Shown here: positions 16,219 to 23,789 of the stretch, piece after piece
Layout: every line of letters begins with the position of its first letter
Position numbering within the stretch: the stretch's first letter is position 1
Source of the DNA: Polyangiaceae bacterium
GTDB taxonomy: Bacteria; Myxococcota_A; Polyangia; Polyangiales; Polyangiaceae
DNA: 64,000 nucleotides
NCBI GenBank assembly: GCA_020633205.1
Contig: JACKEB010000012.1
Coordinates: 620,001-684,000, forward strand
Direction: 5' to 3'
Made by a program: the position numbers and the translations under genes
The notes under the pieces: generated by a model
What the model was told of the DNA's origin: nothing
The model's database searches: none
Seen by the model: the letters and a program-made list of their open reading frames with translations, nothing else

Positions 16219-17187
16219 CTAGGGCGCGACGGGCAGGCTCGCTGGCGCTTCCTGATCGTAGAACTGCGCGTACCACTTGCGCAGCGCGCCGATGGCGCCG
16301 TCGCCGTCGCAGAGCATGGGGCGGTCGCGGTAGAGCTTGTTCTCCCAGATGGCGATATCCTCCTGGAAACCGACCTGGAGGTTATTGATGTAGCCCTGGG
16401 CGAACTGATCCATCTTCGCGTCGTCGCCGATCTTCTTCAGCATCACGCCGAAGCGCAAATGGAGGCTGTCCTTGTCGATGGGCGTGTGGGCGTTGACGAG
16501 GCGGCTGTGCAGGTAGCCCTGCATGTCGGTGACTTGGAAGCCGGGCCCGTAGTAGGTCGCTTCAAGGCTGAACTTGTCTTTGCCCCCGCCGCGCGGATAC
16601 GCGATTCCGCTGGTGCGTTGAATCGCCAGGTGGCCGTCGAACTCGTTGTCGAAGGTGTCGACATGGGTGCCGTGCACGCGGGGGAAGTGCCCCTTGTCAG
16701 CGACATTTTCGACGATCTCCTTCGGGTGCGTCTTGATCGTCAGGATGTTCTTGGTCCAGCCGGTCCACTCTGGATCGCCCCAGCCTTCGAGCTTCGGTAC
16801 TTCGAAGAAGGGCTCCCGGCGCTTGCTGTCGTGCCACAGGTAAATGAGCCCGTTCTTCTCCAGAATGGGGAAGGTGCGCACGCAGGCTTTGGGCGGGATG
16901 CGCTTCGCGTAGGGCACCTCGTTGCAGTTGCCATCAGCGCCGAATTTCCAAGCGTGGAAGGGGCAGCGAATGTCGTTGCCTTCGACCTTGCCACCGTAGG
17001 CGAGGTGGGCCCCCAGGTGCGGACAGAACGCGTCGTGAACGTGGACCAGGCCATCGTCGAGCCCACGATAGGCCACCAGATCGCGGCCGAAGTAGCGCAT
17101 GGGTTGGACATCGCCCGGAGCTAGATCTTCGGCCCAAGCCACGACGAACCACCCCGTCGGATACCCATTGAAGCTGAGCAGCGCCAT
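16219..17187 (-). CDS. kshA: 3-ketosteroid 9alpha-hydroxylase oxygenase (KshA-like Rieske protein)
   Basis: The 322-aa protein has an N-terminal Rieske 2Fe-2S site, C55-P-H57 and C75-x2-H78 (FCPHLGAH...CPFHAWKF). Its catalytic domain has the mononuclear-iron motif N161-x2-D164-x2-H167-x4-H172 (ENVADKGHFPRVHGTH). The N-terminus (GYPTGWFVVAWAEDL) and the overall length without a beta subunit are those of the KshA-type oxygenases. KshA hydroxylates C9 of 3-ketosteroids and, together with KstD, breaks ring B. The start is divergent from an SDR gene across a 184-bp region with a KstR-type operator at 17262. Its electron donor is probably the KshB-like protein at 7389. Confidence 0.87.
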   Translation of the reverse strand: MALLSFNGYPTGWFVVAWAEDLAPGDVQPMRYFGRDLVAYRGLDDGLVHVHDAFCPHLGAHLAYGGKVEGNDIRCPFHAWKFGADGNCNEVPYAKRIPPKACVRTFPILEKNGLIYLWHDSKRREPFFEVPKLEGWGDPEWTGWTKNILTIKTHPKEIVENVADKGHFPRVHGTHVDTFDNEFDGHLAIQRTSGIAYPRGGGKDKFSLEATYYGPGFQVTDMQGYLHSRLVNAHTPIDKDSLHLRFGVMLKKIGDDAKMDQFAQGYINNLQVGFQEDIAIWENKLYRDRPMLCDGDGAIGALRKWYAQFYDQEAPASLPVAP

Positions 17188-17238
17188 CTGTCGCGTTTGC
17201 CTTTCTCTGATCGTTCCGAAACTTGAGCGACGATCCGT

Positions 17239-17267
17239 TTGACTCTCGCCGCGTGAGAAAATAGAAC
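17239..17267 (+). promoter_or_regulatory. Promoter for SDR-amidohydrolase-hydrolase operon
   Basis: TTGACT (-35, 17239-17244), a 17-bp spacer and TAGAAC (-10, 17262-17267) make a good sigma-70-type promoter pointing at the gene at 17372. The -10 box is the left half of the KstR-type palindrome, so a bound repressor would directly block polymerase. Confidence 0.6.
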
Positions 17268-17275
17268 ACGTTCTA
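17262..17275. promoter_or_regulatory. KstR-type palindromic operator, copy 6
   Basis: TAGAACACGTTCTA, extended to 7-bp arms ATAGAAC/GTTCTAT (17261-17276), is one of the two best copies in the window. It lies between divergent kshA and the SDR gene and overlaps the -10 element of the rightward promoter. Confidence 0.8.
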
Positions 17276-17371
17276 TTCGCACTCGCAAGGCCTTCTACCG
17301 GTATGCGAAGAGCCGCACGGACGGTGCAGCGCGAGTGCTTCGAAGGCGCGATACGCGGAAGGGTTGAGTCA

Positions 17372-18136
17372 ATGAGCGAAGCACCTCACAGGCGATTCGA
17401 AGAGCAAGTAGCTTGGGTTACGGGGGCTGCTGGGGGCATTGGTCGCGCGACGGCGCTGCGCTTTGCTGCGGAAGGCGCAAGCGTTGCGTGTTTCGACGTG
17501 AACGACAAAGGCCTCGCGGAGACGGTCAATCAGATCGAAGCGGCCAAGGGTGTGGGGGCGGCGTTCAACTGCGACGTGAGCAACCCGGACTCCGTGAAGA
17601 GCGCGACGAGCGGGGCACGGGAGCGCTTTGGCAAGCTTCATCACCTGGCGAACGTTGCAGGGATCTTGCGTAGCGATCCGTCCCTCGAGCTCTCCTTCGA
17701 GGACTGGAGCAAGGTGATCGGTATCAACCTCACAGGCACGTTCTTGATGTGTCAGGCGGCGCTGCCGTTCCTGCTCGAGACGAAGGGCAGCATCGTCAAC
17801 ACCTCGAGCACCGCAGCGCTTGGTAGTCACCCCTGGATGGCGGCCTATGCCGCGTCGAAGGGCGGGGTGCTCTCGCTGACGAAGAGCCTGAGCATTGAGT
17901 TCATCAAGCGTGGGGTGCGCGTCAACGCGATCATCCCGGGCGCCATCGCGACCAACATGCACTCGCAGTTTCGCCTGCCCGAGGGTGGGGACTTCGAGCT
18001 ACTGAAGGGAGCCATTCCGCATATTCCGTACGGAACCCCAGAATGCGTGGCCGGCACCATCGCGTTCTTGTGCTCCAAGGACGCGGCGTTCATCCATGGC
18101 GCGGAGCTGTTGGTGGACGGCGGAGCCATGAGCTGA
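17372..18136 (+). CDS. Short-chain dehydrogenase/reductase
   Basis: This 254-aa classical SDR has the NAD(P)-binding TGAAGGIGRA near residue 17, NVAGI in place of NNAG, the catalytic NTSSTAALG serine and YAASKGG (Tyr and Lys). It ends with AELLVDGGAMS. It oxidises or reduces a hydroxyl/keto group; a hydroxysteroid or a beta-oxidation intermediate is plausible given that it is divergent to kshA and under a KstR-type operator. It is first in a run with the amidohydrolase (20 bp gap) and the alpha/beta hydrolase (4-bp overlap). Confidence 0.9.
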   Translation: MSEAPHRRFEEQVAWVTGAAGGIGRATALRFAAEGASVACFDVNDKGLAETVNQIEAAKGVGAAFNCDVSNPDSVKSATSGARERFGKLHHLANVAGILRSDPSLELSFEDWSKVIGINLTGTFLMCQAALPFLLETKGSIVNTSSTAALGSHPWMAAYAASKGGVLSLTKSLSIEFIKRGVRVNAIIPGAIATNMHSQFRLPEGGDFELLKGAIPHIPYGTPECVAGTIAFLCSKDAAFIHGAELLVDGGAMS

Positions 18137-18156
18137 GGGAGCTGGGAGACCGACCA

Positions 18157-19032
18157 ATGAGCATGCCCAAAGACGTTCGGGTGATCGACCTGATGCTTAA
18201 CATCCCGGGGGAGGACAACAGCGGCTGGTACGAGTTCATGAAGCCGCTGCTCCTCGACCAGGAGAGCCAGCAGGTGTTCAAGATGCCTGCCCAGTACATG
18301 TTCAAGAACATCCCGGACGTGGGGCCTCAAGAAGACTACATCGACTACACGATCAAGAAGCTCGACCAGTTCAACATCGAGCGCGCGCTGATGGGCATCG
18401 ATGACGAGAACAAGGTCGTCAAAGAGGCGAAGCAGCGCTTCCCCCAGCGGATCCTGGCGAGCTACCACGCGAATCCGAACAACGGCATGGACGAGGTGCG
18501 CAAGATCGTCCGCATGCATCAAGAGCACAGCATCGTCGCTGTGACGGCGTTTCCGTCGGGTTTGTGCCCTCAGGTGCCGATCAACGACAAGCGCTGGTAC
18601 CCGATCTACGCCAAGTGCGTGGAGCTGGATCTGCCGTTTTGCTGCTGCGTCGGCGTACCTGGCCCGAGGCTGCCCATGGCGCCGCAGCACGTCGAGCTGA
18701 TCGACGAAGTGTGCTGGTTCTTCCCCGAGCTGAAGTTCGTGATGCGTCACGGCGCCGAGCCATGGGTGGACCTCGCGGTGAAGCTGATGATCAAGTATCC
18801 GAACCTGTACTACTCGACGAGCGCCTTCGCCCCGAAGCACTACCCCAAGGCGATCATCGACTACGCCAACACCCGGGGGGCGAACAAGGTGATGTACGCC
18901 GGCTATTTCCCCATGGGTTTGAGTCTCGAGCGGATCTTCGACGAGCTCGACCGGGTGCCTTTCAAACCGGAGGTATGGCCAAAGTTTCTGCGTGAAAATG
19001 CGCTGCGGGTGTTCAAACTAGAGTCTGCATGA
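18157..19032 (+). CDS. Amidohydrolase-2 family metal-dependent hydrolase
   Basis: This 291-aa protein has the TIM-barrel layout of the amidohydrolase-2 (PF04909) family, seen in the segments RALMGIDDENKV, RILASYHANPNNG, LPFCCCVGVPGPR, KFVMRHGAEPWVD and KVMYAGYFPMGLSLE. The N-terminal metal-binding HxH motif is not obvious (IDLMLNIP stands where D-x-H is usual), so the metal site may be reduced or different. These enzymes include decarboxylases and C-C or C-N hydrolases. A GGGAGAC ribosome site precedes ATG 18157. Its place in the operon suggests work on a ring-cleavage product, which is inference. Confidence 0.8.
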   Translation: MSMPKDVRVIDLMLNIPGEDNSGWYEFMKPLLLDQESQQVFKMPAQYMFKNIPDVGPQEDYIDYTIKKLDQFNIERALMGIDDENKVVKEAKQRFPQRILASYHANPNNGMDEVRKIVRMHQEHSIVAVTAFPSGLCPQVPINDKRWYPIYAKCVELDLPFCCCVGVPGPRLPMAPQHVELIDEVCWFFPELKFVMRHGAEPWVDLAVKLMIKYPNLYYSTSAFAPKHYPKAIIDYANTRGANKVMYAGYFPMGLSLERIFDELDRVPFKPEVWPKFLRENALRVFKLESA

Positions 19033-20069
19033 GTCCACGCAGTCGATTTCACCACATCCGGCGGCGCATCCGCATGCCTCGCTGGTCGGAGCGTCGCACC
19101 CGGGTCGAGACGCCACGCCCCTTCGCTGAAGGGAGCCTGCGGCTCTCTCACGGCTCCGAGCTGGGCTTTGGGCGTTACGGCGCCGCTGGTGGTCGCGCGG
19201 TGTTCTGGTTCCATGGCACCCCCGGTGGTCGTCACCAGTTGCCCCTGGACGCGCCGAGCGCCGCCGAGGCGCGGGGCATCGAAATCATCAGCGTGGAGCG
19301 CCCTGGGATCGGTGAGTCGACCCACCAGCCCGAGCGCTGCTTCTTGAGCTACGCCCAGGACATCGCGGAGCTTGCCGATTCCCTGGGGCACCAAGAGTTC
19401 GGTGTCGTCGGTCTCTCCGGAGGCGGCCCATATGTGCTCGCCTGTGCCCATGAGCTACCGGAGCGGGTTGTCGTTGGAGTGAGCCTGGGCGGTGTCGGGC
19501 CGTGTCATGAGACGAGCGGCGCGCCGAGCTACAACCGAACGCTGCTCGGCTTGTTGAACGCCGTCGATCGCCATCGCGCGCCCCTTGGTGCGCTCTTGAG
19601 CGTGGTGGTGCAGCCCCTCAGGCCCTTGGTGAGTCCGTGCTTCGATTTGTACGTGAAGTATGGGCCCCAGGAGGATCGCCCGGTGTTCGAGCGCCCGGAG
19701 ATGAAGGCGATGTTTTGCCGCGATATCGTGGCAGCGACGGAGAAGGGGATGCGGGCGCCGATCTACGATCTGTCGTTGTTCAGCCGTCCGTGGCCGTTCG
19801 ACCCGGCCGACATCCAGGTGCCGATCCATTTCTACCACGGTGACGCGGACACCATCGTGCCTCTCAGCCACTCGGAGTACCTTGCGGAAACGATTCCTGA
19901 TACGTCCCTCGAGGTGCTCGAGGGACTGGGGCACTTCGCGGGCTTCATGAGCGCGCCCCGGGTGCTGGACCGCATCGGTGAGGTTTGGGACCAGCGCGAG
20001 ACGGCGACACCGGACGAGCCCAGCGCCGAGGAGCGACTGAGCCGGGATTCTGCGCCGCCTTTGGGCTGA
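19029..20069 (+). CDS. Alpha/beta hydrolase
   Basis: This 346-aa protein overlaps the amidohydrolase stop by ATGA. It has the oxyanion-hole WFHGTPGGRHQ near residue 59, the nucleophile elbow GLSGGGP near 125, the acid region HGDADTIVP and the catalytic histidine in GLGHFAG. It belongs to the general alpha/beta-hydrolase-1 family. In steroid pathways a hydrolase (HsaD) cleaves the meta-cleavage product, but this protein resembles generic esterases more, so no such assignment is made. The N-terminus is Arg-rich and the C-terminal tail is low complexity. Confidence 0.85.
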   Translation: MSPRSRFHHIRRRIRMPRWSERRTRVETPRPFAEGSLRLSHGSELGFGRYGAAGGRAVFWFHGTPGGRHQLPLDAPSAAEARGIEIISVERPGIGESTHQPERCFLSYAQDIAELADSLGHQEFGVVGLSGGGPYVLACAHELPERVVVGVSLGGVGPCHETSGAPSYNRTLLGLLNAVDRHRAPLGALLSVVVQPLRPLVSPCFDLYVKYGPQEDRPVFERPEMKAMFCRDIVAATEKGMRAPIYDLSLFSRPWPFDPADIQVPIHFYHGDADTIVPLSHSEYLAETIPDTSLEVLEGLGHFAGFMSAPRVLDRIGEVWDQRETATPDEPSAEERLSRDSAPPLG

Positions 20070-20140
20070 CTGAAGCGGCACCTGGTGTGCCTCTCCCCCC
20101 AAAAAACTGTCGCTGGATTGGGCTGCGGTGAACGTCGGGC

Positions 20141-20998
20141 TCAGCCGAAGATCAGGTAGCCGGCGCCGCTGATGAAGAAGTTCAGGATGATCACCGCGAG
20201 GGAAGAGTTCACCACCGCGCGGGTCGTCGCCCAGCCCACGCCCTCGGAGCCGCCGAAGGTGGAGAGGCCGCAGTAGCCGCTCACGATGGGGATGGCTGCA
20301 CCGTAGGCGAAGCACTTGGTCACGCCGACGATCACATCACCCCAGTCGACCAGGCTCCAGTTGATGAACGTTTCCGCGGAGATCCCGAAGAACATCTTGC
20401 CGGTCCACATGCCGGTCAAGATGGAGACGCCGCCGGCGATCACCACGCACATGATGGTCATGATGGTGCTGGCGACGAAGCGGGGCTTGATCAGGTAGTC
20501 GATGGGATCCGCCGCGGTCATGCGCAGCGCATCAACCTGCTCAGTGACCACCATCGAGCCAATTTCGGCTGCGATGCCAGCACCAACCCGGGTCGCTAAC
20601 ATGAGCGCGCAGATGGACGCGGCGATGTCGCGCACGATGAGCTCGAGGAAGGTCGCGCCGAGCAGTGTGACGTCGGGCACCGCGCGCTTCACCTGGATCC
20701 CCGCTTGATACGTGAGGATCATGCCCATGAAGCCCATCACGATGCACAGAAACACCAGGCTCCGGTTCCCGATCTCGTAGCACTGCTGCAGGATCGCGCC
20801 CGGGCGGCGCTGCCCCCGGAAGGTGTAGTAGAGGGTCTGCACGAAGACCGAGTACTGAGCCTTGGCGGAGCTCAGGAGGTCGAGGACTGCTGCACCAACG
20901 GCGGCTAGACCTTTCGGTTCCTCCGGGAAATCATCCTCGATGTGGCCGACTGCGCTGGAGGAGCCGCCCGCTTGTACGCTGGGATCGCTGACGGTCAT
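20141..20998 (-). CDS. MlaE/YrbE-family ABC transporter permease (second of pair)
   Basis: The 285-aa protein has a hydrophilic N-terminus of about 70 residues, then the MlaE permease fold with several membrane segments. The family signature ATRVGAGIAAEIGSMVVTEQ plus DALRM and PIDYLIKPRF is clear. MlaE permeases work with an ATPase and MCE proteins to move lipids; in actinobacteria a pair of YrbE4 permeases forms the Mce4 cholesterol importer. The partner gene lies 7 bp upstream. No ATPase or MCE-domain gene is adjacent, so the rest of the transporter must be encoded elsewhere. Confidence 0.9.
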   Translation of the reverse strand: MTVSDPSVQAGGSSSAVGHIEDDFPEEPKGLAAVGAAVLDLLSSAKAQYSVFVQTLYYTFRGQRRPGAILQQCYEIGNRSLVFLCIVMGFMGMILTYQAGIQVKRAVPDVTLLGATFLELIVRDIAASICALMLATRVGAGIAAEIGSMVVTEQVDALRMTAADPIDYLIKPRFVASTIMTIMCVVIAGGVSILTGMWTGKMFFGISAETFINWSLVDWGDVIVGVTKCFAYGAAIPIVSGYCGLSTFGGSEGVGWATTRAVVNSSLAVIILNFFISGAGYLIFG

Positions 20999-21005
20999 CT
21001 GTAGG

Positions 21006-21797
21006 TCATCCGAGCGCGAAAGAGACCAGGTAGTCGAGCATGAACATGCCCGCGGCGCTCACCACCACCGTGGCGTTGACCGCGCGCCCCACGCCCGGTG
21101 CACCACCGGAGGTAGCGACTCCGAACTGGCAGCTGGCGAGGGCCATGATCACGCCAAACACGATGGATTTGGCCAAACCGTGGAAGACGTCACCCACGTC
21201 GAGCAAGCCGCTGACGATGCCGTTGTAGAAGATCTGCGGCTCGACCCCGAGCACGGCGTAGCCCGCGTAGGCCGCGCCAAACAGCGCCAGCGCGTCGGAG
21301 AAGATGGTGGACAGGAAGATGGTCGTCACCATCGCGATGAAGCGCGGCACGATCAAAAAGCTGATGGGGTCGATCGACAGCGCCCGCAGTGCGTCGATCT
21401 GCTCGGTGACCACCATGGTGCCGAGCTCCGCGGTGTTGTTCGCGCCCACGCGGCCACTGAGCATCAACGCGGTCAACAAAGGGCCGATTTCGCGCAGTGT
21501 GGTGAAGCCTGCCGCCCAGCCGAGCAGGCCTTGAGCGCCGTAGCGTTCCACGATGGGCGCCGCCTGGATGATCATGATGCCGCCGGTGAACAGCGCCGTG
21601 ACGACCACGATGGGCAGCGACTTCACGCCCATCTTGTGCATGTTCTTGATGAGCTCGGAGTAGTCGAAGTCGAAGCGCACCGCGCGGCTCACGATGCGAC
21701 CGAACAGCACACCCATCCCGCCGACGATCTGAGCCGTTGCGAGGAAGCTGGCTCCGACTGCGGAGACCGGAGCGAGCACTGCGGGCGACTTCGCCAT
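21006..21797 (-). CDS. MlaE/YrbE-family ABC transporter permease (first of pair)
   Basis: This 263-aa membrane protein is related to the gene just downstream. It has the MlaE signature LSGRVGANNTAELGTMVVTEQ with IDALRALSIDP and FLIVPRFIAM. It is the first gene of the leftward pair, and the KstR-type operator at 21886 lies 89 bp upstream of its start, between it and the divergent flavin reductase gene. Two adjacent, non-identical permeases are the actinobacterial YrbEA/YrbEB layout, rather than the single permease of the Gram-negative Mla system. This supports sterol or lipid import as a role. Confidence 0.9.
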   Translation of the reverse strand: MAKSPAVLAPVSAVGASFLATAQIVGGMGVLFGRIVSRAVRFDFDYSELIKNMHKMGVKSLPIVVVTALFTGGIMIIQAAPIVERYGAQGLLGWAAGFTTLREIGPLLTALMLSGRVGANNTAELGTMVVTEQIDALRALSIDPISFLIVPRFIAMVTTIFLSTIFSDALALFGAAYAGYAVLGVEPQIFYNGIVSGLLDVGDVFHGLAKSIVFGVIMALASCQFGVATSGGAPGVGRAVNATVVVSAAGMFMLDYLVSFALG

Positions 21798-21885
21798 TCA
21801 GCGAACGGGTGTACCATAAAGCCGCACTAAACGTTTCGGGATGCGTTCCGCTCTGCGTCGAAACTTTGTCCTGGCCGCGCCTGAA

Positions 21886-21899
21886 TAGAACGTGTTTCA
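21886..21899. promoter_or_regulatory. KstR-type palindromic operator, copy 7
   Basis: TAGAACGTGTTTCA is identical to copy 5. It lies between the divergent permease pair and the flavin-reductase operon, 38 bp before GTG 21937. Confidence 0.75.
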
Positions 21900-21936
21900 C
21901 TGGGCGCGTGGAGAAGCACCAGCCAGCGAGGCTTTC

Positions 21937-22506
21937 GTGAGCGAGCCGAAGGGCGCCCCCCAGGCTTCGACGCCGGACGAGGGGATCGAAGGGACCTTCG
22001 GACCGCTACCCCTGGAGGAGCAAGCGACCATCGACGCCGAGGCCTTCAAGGCCGTGATGGCGAGCTTTGCCGCGTCTGTGACCGTGATCACGACCATCGA
22101 CGCGGAAGGCAGGCCCCACGCTCTGACCGCGACCGCCTTCAGCTCCCTGAGCAAGCACCCACCGCTCTGCCTGGTGTGTGTCGATCAACGAGCACGCGCG
22201 CACGCCGTGATCCGTCGTGAGCGGCGCTTCGCGGTGAATATCCTGCAGCACAGTCAGAGCGAGATCTCCGCCCACTTCGCGACCTCCGTGGACGACAAGT
22301 TCGACGGCATCGAGTGGACCCCCGGAGAGGCGACGGGCTGCCCGCTCTTGCCCGAAGCGCTGGCCTGGATGGAGTGCCGGCTGTTCGCCGAGCACCCCGG
22401 CGGCGACCACGACATCTTCATCGGCGAGCTGCTGCAAAGTGGCGTGCGACCCGGCGCGCCGCTGGTTTACTTCCGCGGAAAATACGCGGAGCTCACCGAA
22501 AGCTGA
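21937..22506 (+). CDS. Flavin reductase (HsaB-like)
   Basis: This 189-aa protein belongs to the flavin reductase-like FMN-binding family. It has MASFAASVTVITTIDAEGRP, TATAFSSLSKHPPLCLV, RRFAVNIL and DHDIFIGELL, as in the reductase halves of two-component flavin monooxygenases such as HsaB of cholesterol ring degradation. It supplies reduced flavin to a partner oxygenase, which is not in the window. I start it at GTG 21937 because an earlier in-frame ATG (21892) falls inside the operator. It is followed after 5 bp by an SDR gene. Confidence 0.8.
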   Translation: MSEPKGAPQASTPDEGIEGTFGPLPLEEQATIDAEAFKAVMASFAASVTVITTIDAEGRPHALTATAFSSLSKHPPLCLVCVDQRARAHAVIRRERRFAVNILQHSQSEISAHFATSVDDKFDGIEWTPGEATGCPLLPEALAWMECRLFAEHPGGDHDIFIGELLQSGVRPGAPLVYFRGKYAELTES

Positions 22507-22511
22507 GCCAG

Positions 22512-23282
22512 ATGGAGGACGCTCAGGAGTTTCCCCCGGGCGCGGCCTGGGTGATCGGGGGCAGCGGTGGAGTGGGCGCGGCGATTTGCGAAGCGCTCGC
22601 CAAGCGTGGGTGCCCCGTGGCGCTCACCTACCACCGGAATCGCGCGGCCGCGGACGAGGTGTGTGAGCGGCTCAGGGCCTTCGGGGTGATTGCCCACGCA
22701 GGGCAGCTCGATTTGGCGGACGACGCCGCGATCGCCCAGGAATTTCAGGGGGTGAGGGAACGCTTCGGGCGTGTACACAGCGTGATCCTGGCCGCTGGTT
22801 CGAATATCCCCATGGAATATATCGGAGGCGTCACGCCCGAGCGCTTCAAGGCGGTGATGAGCGCCGACGCCCTCGGTGCCTTTTCTCTGGTGCACGCGAC
22901 GTTGCCGCACCTGAGAGAGGCTGGCGGCAGCTACGTCGCGCTCACCAGTGTAGGGCTGTCGCGCTTTCCGCCGCGGGATATGTTGAGCGTGGTGCCCAAG
23001 GCGAGCGTGGAGGCGCTGCTGCGTGGCGTTGCCCGGGAAGAGGGGCGCAACGGAGTGCGGGCGAACTCCGTGCAGCTCGGCGTGATCGAGGCTGGGATCT
23101 TCTTGCGCCTGAAGGGGGAGGCGTTCGACCAACAGTGGGTTGAATCCGCGCGGCGAAACACCGCCCTCAAGCGCTTCGGGACGGCAGATGAAGTGGCGGA
23201 AGCCGTGGTGTTCTTGGCTTCGAATCGCGCAAGCTACATCACCGGACAGAGCTTGCTGCTCGACGGTGGCCACGCGTTGTGA
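22512..23282 (+). CDS. SDR-family protein lacking the catalytic tyrosine
   Basis: This is a 256-aa protein with a Rossmann start VIGGSGGVGAAI and a typical C-terminus (YITGQSLLLDGGHAL). The catalytic serine (TS, residues 145-146) and Lys163 are present, but the residue four before the lysine is Ser159 (SVVPK) instead of Tyr. NNAG is replaced by LAAGSN. Such changes usually abolish classical dehydrogenase chemistry or point to a divergent reaction such as enoyl reduction or a non-catalytic role. It lies between the flavin reductase and a SnoaL-like gene, forming one operon controlled from 21886. Confidence 0.85.
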   Translation: MEDAQEFPPGAAWVIGGSGGVGAAICEALAKRGCPVALTYHRNRAAADEVCERLRAFGVIAHAGQLDLADDAAIAQEFQGVRERFGRVHSVILAAGSNIPMEYIGGVTPERFKAVMSADALGAFSLVHATLPHLREAGGSYVALTSVGLSRFPPRDMLSVVPKASVEALLRGVAREEGRNGVRANSVQLGVIEAGIFLRLKGEAFDQQWVESARRNTALKRFGTADEVAEAVVFLASNRASYITGQSLLLDGGHAL

Positions 23283-23322
23283 GGCGACGGAACCTGGGAA
23301 GTTGTAGGAGGATGCTGGTGTG

Positions 23323-23697
23323 ATGGAGAACGCTGCACTGGAACTCGCCCGCGAACTCACCCGCCGCACCCTCGCCGGAGACGTCGACGGGGTTGGCGCG
23401 CTGTATCACGACGACGCGGTCGTCTGGCGGAACTTCGATCAGCGCGAGCTGGTGAAGAAGCAGGTGCTCAAGGTGATCGGGCTGCTGGCGAAGAGCGTCG
23501 AAGGCTTGCGCTATGAGGAGCTACGCCTGACCGCAACCGAGAGCGGATTCGTGCAGCAGCACGTCATGCGAGGTCGCGCACCGAATGGCGCCGAGCTCCA
23601 AGTGCCTGCTTGCCTCGTGGCCCAGGTCGAAGACGGCCGCATTCGCAGGCTGGACGAGTACCTGGACGCCGCAGCGCTCGCGCCGCTGATGGGATGA
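23323..23697 (+). CDS. SnoaL/NTF2-like small protein
   Basis: The 124-aa protein has the alpha+beta cone fold pattern of SnoaL-like/NTF2 proteins: LARELTRRTLAGDVDGVGALYHDDAVVWRNFD, then VKKQVLKVIGLLAKSV, and VQQHVMRGRAPNGAELQVPACLVAQVEDGRIRRLDEYLD split across strands. The fold includes ketosteroid isomerases and many nuclear-import-like or polyketide cyclase proteins. A good GGAGG ribosome site precedes ATG 23323, 40 bp after the SDR. Steroid isomerase activity is possible because of the context, but the catalytic residues cannot be assigned. Confidence 0.75.
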   Translation: MENAALELARELTRRTLAGDVDGVGALYHDDAVVWRNFDQRELVKKQVLKVIGLLAKSVEGLRYEELRLTATESGFVQQHVMRGRAPNGAELQVPACLVAQVEDGRIRRLDEYLDAAALAPLMG

Positions 23698-23789
23698 CTT
23701 GGGATATCCGCAGGGAATGGCGCCTGAGCCCCGGAAGGATCGAGAAGGATCGAGCCCAGAAGGAGCGAGCCCCAGAGGGATCGCGCGGG

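Noticed and set aside
21892..21936. Earlier ATG for the flavin reductase
   Set aside because: It lies inside the operator palindrome and would add an unlikely N-terminus; GTG 21937 fits better.
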